Source: JAHDWY01 sp964632865 (GTDB lineage Bacteria > Hydrogenedentota > Hydrogenedentia > Hydrogenedentales > SLHB01). Taken from it: a stretch of DNA of 18,285 bases. Below are positions 16,901-18,285 of the stretch, one piece after another. Positions within the stretch are counted from its first letter, which is position 1, and each line of letters starts with the position of its first letter. Below the pieces are notes generated by a model. That model did not search any database, was not told where the DNA came from, and was given only the letters and a program-made list of their open reading frames with translations. The position numbers were made by a program, and so were the translations under genes. The DNA is taken from positions 1 to 18,285 of the forward strand of contig CAZWDH010000129.1 of NCBI GenBank assembly GCA_964632865.1, in the 5' to 3' direction.

Positions 16901-16994
16901 GGCAACGGCCGGCGAAATCGAAACGGTACGCTTCCCTGTTCCGCCCGAGGCAGCAGAATTCGACTTACCTTCGTGGCAAATGGAAAGACTCTAG
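13980..16994 (+). CDS. Exported heparinase II/III-like protein with a CxxC...CxxC module
   Basis: The product has 1004 residues. GTG 13980 is chosen because AAAGGGG lies just upstream and the first 22 residues form a signal peptide (STIWIGALLSAATMTTMAQ). An N-terminal region carries two CxxC pairs, CPNC (139-142) and CRAC (168-171), spaced like a zinc ribbon. It is followed by a long helical part of the (alpha/alpha) toroid type with many Trp/Tyr (for example NWLYHDYWDTFADCDP, 275-290) and candidate catalytic Asn399/Asn400 (NANNKAP) and Tyr449 (SPAYTNM). The heparinase II/III hallmark GGHRHSDNLAL (600-610), then LGDHGYV (620-626) and STQSHNLVVVDG (637-648), begins the beta-sandwich. Known relatives cleave uronate-containing polysaccharides by beta-elimination. 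At ~1000 residues it exceeds typical members (~600-750), with roughly 280 extra C-terminal residues that look like beta-sheet. Heparin, alginate, ulvan or another substrate cannot be separated from sequence alone. Confidence 0.87.
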   Translation: MRVSTIWIGALLSAATMTTMAQEPGRADRKAEYVDAVTRGEGLMPWQEPGVSPEETAFRAEMEARKDAMLAGRVQLEHPVMVDANARDTILKRAESTEWGADWYRGIIAQADILVAQPEGYVDAMIPELTPANPYGFTCPNCVGGKSQEAVGSSLYRWSSAAPDQIQCRACGQIYPDPRFPETAVLQAPRTGQTFTFYLNEAERANPEDRSGKLAWHWVGHPIHVSFTGIIRAEKVLYMRSAANTLAFAYWITGNPEYAEMGIAILQRQAECYRNWLYHDYWDTFADCDPLYAAWHDMAMPLEWKRHLCADVYAKDTVDAARMEQTYWGAGRVHPSTDAITGLPDLLFAYDLLHDATDAQGNSLWTPESRALVERDLFLEYVMGAEPYAGGAGVATNANNKAPRVYNAFAAIGKCLGLPEYADVALRGYEIVRDESFLYDGFSKESPAYTNMYLSQLIAVPETLHGFQWPEGFPGRSGTVNYFETDQRLALMLEAVIDQLHPTGRYLPLSDTNVATKPSAGILEIGTKRYPGKYAGVLHALRGNARPTDYGLIHLSEEALQNDEPLDLPEIYFPAWMNAILRQVSDGGDTVVSLAFSPQGGHRHSDNLALFYGNEDSTFLGDHGYVGDMPVNKWIKSTQSHNLVVVDGKDQEFGERVPSFRWMVTSPEVSAVEASSTAYPQCSEYRRTVVLLKGPEGKNVVVDIFRVAGGKKHDYRIFSEIAASDSQDSEIAFAGLDMPAEPPLPQVGSSLASEDIFGLRDVRTANAPSDSWQATWRDAKHAYRLWMLSPTLRVEASNGPGQQTRDDAGRRVRYVDAVREGDHVESTFVAVHEPMDAAGAPRVLSATRLDAPAAAGSDAVALRVETAWGTYTILNEFETAQAVEDTTFQGDLGVVYRGSEVAWICALGASQFTVAGQGIKEAPAHWTGEISEVTDQMIATSTPRPADWPELRDDSTVYVRLRTGDSWTGLPVASATAGEIETVRFPVPPEAAEFDLPSWQMERL

Positions 16995-17010
16995 TCAATA
17001 TCGCCGCAAA

Positions 17011-17066
17011 ATGTAGCGCAGGCGTCCCGCCTGCTAAAGGTTGCAAGCGGGTCGCCTGCGCTACAT
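17011..17066. repeat. GC-rich palindrome, likely dispersed repeat acting as bidirectional terminator
   Basis: Arms 17011-17034 and 17043-17066 match as inverted copies at 22 of 24 positions around an 8-nt loop (TAAAGGTT). The left arm begins ATGTAGCGCAGGCG. The element lies between the convergent heparinase-like and FAH genes, 16 nt after the former's stop and 30 nt before the latter's. There is no T-run right after either arm, so it is not a textbook intrinsic terminator. Its size and long perfect outer stem look more like a REP-type dispersed palindrome that may also end transcription. It is unrelated in sequence to the palindrome at 2842-2934. Confidence 0.8.
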
Positions 17067-17096
17067 GATCCCTAAGAAAGAAGCGTTCCGCGAGCC

Positions 17097-18047
17097 TTAC
17101 ACCTGCTCCGCGACCATGTGGTTCTTAAGTACGCCAATCTTGTCGATGCTAACTTCGACTTCGTCGCCCGGATGCAAGTACGTACCCGACGCAGCGCCCA
17201 CACCGGAGGGCGTACCGGTCGAGATGATATCGCCCGGTTCCAACGTGATGGATCGCGAAATGAATTCGATCACGCCGGCCACGGGATAAATCTGCAACGC
17301 GGTGGAGGCATCCTGCTTCGTCTCGCCGTTGACCTTGAGCGTAATCTGCAGATTCTGCGGATCGCCGATGGCCTCGGCCGAAGTCACGCAGGGGCCCATC
17401 GGGCAGAACCCGTCGTGCCACTTGCCGTGCAGCCAGTCGAAGAACTCGTCTTTGGGACGTTTCTCACGTCCGGGATTCGGGGTGTACTCGCGGTCGGACA
17501 CGTCGTTGATAACCGTGTATCCCGCGACATAGTTCAAGGCATCGGCTTCCGAGACGTGTTTCGCCGTCTTGCCGATAACTACTGCCAGCTCGGCCTCCCA
17601 ATCGATGTGGTCGGGCGACACGGAGGGAATCGGCACGGGCGCGTTCGGGTGATTGATGGTCGTCACGGGTTTCATGAACACATAAGGGAACGTGCGCGCC
17701 CGTTCCACGGCATGGCCGCCGCCTTCTTCGATGTGCGCCGCGTAGTTACCGGCGAGCAGGAACAGCTTTCGCGGCGTCGGGAATGGCGCTAACAGGCGGA
17801 TGGTGGACGCATCCAAAGCGTCCACGCCATCGAGATTCTTGCTCAACCAATCGCCCACGGCCGCCGCCGCATCATGGTGCTCGCCGCAGGCCAGCATGGA
17901 AACCAGGCTCGACCCCTGCGGCAACTCGTGGCGCGTGTGCGTATGCTGTTCGCACGCGTCCACGGCCGCGCCGACGGGCACGATCTTGCTATCGAAATAG
18001 AACCCCGCGTACTCTTCCCCATCGCGTTCAAAACGGCACAGTCTCAT
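17097..18047 (-). CDS. Fumarylacetoacetate hydrolase (FAH) family protein
   Basis: ATG 18047 is preferred over an upstream in-frame ATG at 18104 because GGAGG lies 5 nt before it and the product begins with the family-typical MRLCRFERDGEEYAGF. The 316-residue cytoplasmic protein has LLAGNYAAHIEEGG (97-110), FMKPVTTINHP (124-134), the metal-ligand region HIDWEAELAVVIGK (147-160, Glu151 and Glu153), GYTVINDVSDRE (176-187, Asp182) and STGTPSGVGAAS (276-287). Members hydrolyse or decarboxylate 2-oxo acids or diketones with Mg2+ or Mn2+, including 2,4-diketo-3-deoxy sugar acids such as the L-fuconate product, 2-hydroxyhepta-dienedioates and acylpyruvates. In this neighbourhood a role in breaking down a deoxy-keto sugar acid from uronate or deoxysugar catabolism is attractive but unproven. 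Convergent with the heparinase-like gene across the palindrome at 17011-17066. Confidence 0.93.
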   Translation of the reverse strand: MRLCRFERDGEEYAGFYFDSKIVPVGAAVDACEQHTHTRHELPQGSSLVSMLACGEHHDAAAAVGDWLSKNLDGVDALDASTIRLLAPFPTPRKLFLLAGNYAAHIEEGGGHAVERARTFPYVFMKPVTTINHPNAPVPIPSVSPDHIDWEAELAVVIGKTAKHVSEADALNYVAGYTVINDVSDREYTPNPGREKRPKDEFFDWLHGKWHDGFCPMGPCVTSAEAIGDPQNLQITLKVNGETKQDASTALQIYPVAGVIEFISRSITLEPGDIISTGTPSGVGAASGTYLHPGDEVEVSIDKIGVLKNHMVAEQV

Positions 18048-18089
18048 GATCGCCTCCAATTGGCCGGTTAATGGCGCACCTATCCCCAC

Positions 18090-18114
18090 GGACTTCTTAC
18101 GCACGATGAAGTCC
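18090..18114. promoter_or_regulatory. 7-bp inverted repeat in the leader of the FAH gene (possible operator)
   Basis: GGACTTC (18090-18096) and GAAGTCC (18108-18114) form a perfect 7-bp inverted repeat with an 11-nt centre. It sits immediately downstream of a -10-like hexamer at 18116-18121, where a transcript toward the FAH gene would start, and 33 nt before the Shine-Dalgarno. A dimeric repressor site or a 5' leader hairpin are both possible. Seven base pairs is short, so chance is not excluded. Confidence 0.35.
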
Positions 18115-18115
18115 T

Positions 18116-18145
18116 ATTCTAGCAAATCGTAGGCCGCCCCGTCAG
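18116..18145 (-). promoter_or_regulatory. Candidate promoter for the FAH gene
   Basis: On the minus strand CTGACG (18145-18140) and TAGAAT (18121-18116) are 18 nt apart, matching 4 of 6 and 5 of 6 of the sigma70 consensus. The -35-like box overlaps the stop codon of the upstream partial gene. The spacing, and the 94-nt gap before the FAH start, make an independent promoter plausible; host consensus is unknown. Confidence 0.3.
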
Positions 18146-18285
18146 TTTGCGAGCGTGTGGGTACGGGGCAGGGTGACTCGCACCGTATCTCCTTCCGCCA
18201 CATCCTGATACACGAACACTTCACCCGGTTGCAGGGCCGAAGCATCATCGACCGTGACGACGAGCGGCGTGCCGGGCTCCATCGA
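18142..18285 (-). CDS. C-terminal end of an unidentified protein (partial, start beyond right edge)
   Basis: Read from the right edge on the minus strand, 47 codons precede a TGA at 18142-18144. The peptide includes EPGTPLVVTVDDAS, ALQPGEVFVYQDV and EGDTVRVTLPRTHTLAN. Short Val/Thr-rich strands and Pro-Gly turns suggest the last strands of a beta-sandwich domain, as at the C-terminus of many exported glycan-active or metallophosphoesterase-like proteins, but I do not recognise the family. Codon usage (GC-rich third positions) matches the neighbours, which supports that this is a real gene end. It is in the same direction as the FAH gene, 94 nt upstream, so the two could be in one transcript. 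Confidence 0.65.
   Translation of the reverse strand, partial: SMEPGTPLVVTVDDASALQPGEVFVYQDVAEGDTVRVTLPRTHTLAN

Noticed and set aside
18048..18104. FAH protein starting at ATG 18104 with 19 extra residues
   Set aside because: The extra residues are not family-like, and GGAGG sits exactly before ATG 18047; the extension would also contain the inverted repeat and leader.

Overview
The window is GC-rich (about 60% by eye), densely coding and without RNA genes, CRISPR or complete insertion sequences. Gene content points to a Gram-negative polysaccharide-degrading bacterium of the PVC/Planctomycetes or Hydrogenedentota kind: a formylglycine sulfatase with a Tat leader, a heparinase II/III-like protein, a right-handed beta-helix protein, a DUF4861-like protein with Asp-rich calcium-type motifs, and small-molecule enzymes mixed in, with no SusC/SusD pair. 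The phylum is an inference from family content, not from a marker gene.

Layout. At the left edge a minus-strand sugar-binding lipoprotein of an ABC importer (RbsB type, running off the window) is divergent from a secreted aldose 1-epimerase (1138-2247), followed by a GNAT acetyltransferase (2279-2839). A palindromic element (2842-2934) separates the GNAT from a minus-strand pair read as esterase (5716-4514) then sulfatase (4504-2924), whose 9-nt spacer is itself a Shine-Dalgarno sequence. Divergent from the esterase is a tight plus-strand operon: SSS-family sodium/solute symporter (5840-7576), Gfo/Idh/MocA oxidoreductase (7581-8627) and a glutamate-1-semialdehyde-aminomutase-like class III aminotransferase (8630-9949). 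Its stop codon interlocks with that of a convergent minus-strand pair: beta-helix protein (13908-12772) followed with zero spacing by a 941-residue DUF4861-like protein (12771-9946). Divergent from the beta-helix gene is the 1004-residue heparinase-like protein (13980-16994). A second palindrome (17011-17066) separates this from a minus-strand FAH-family hydrolase (18047-17097), upstream of which lies the C-terminal end of an unidentified protein (18285-18142).

How it may work together. The exported proteins (sulfatase, esterase, heparinase-like, beta-helix, DUF4861-like, epimerase) look like an extracytoplasmic set for desulfating, deacylating and cleaving a uronic-acid-containing polysaccharide. 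The symporter and the ABC binding protein would import the products, and the oxidoreductase, aminotransferase and FAH hydrolase would process them in the cytoplasm. The individual family calls are well supported by motifs. The joint pathway and its substrate are inference. The least understood parts are the DUF4861/beta-helix pair and the aminotransferase-oxidoreductase-symporter operon.
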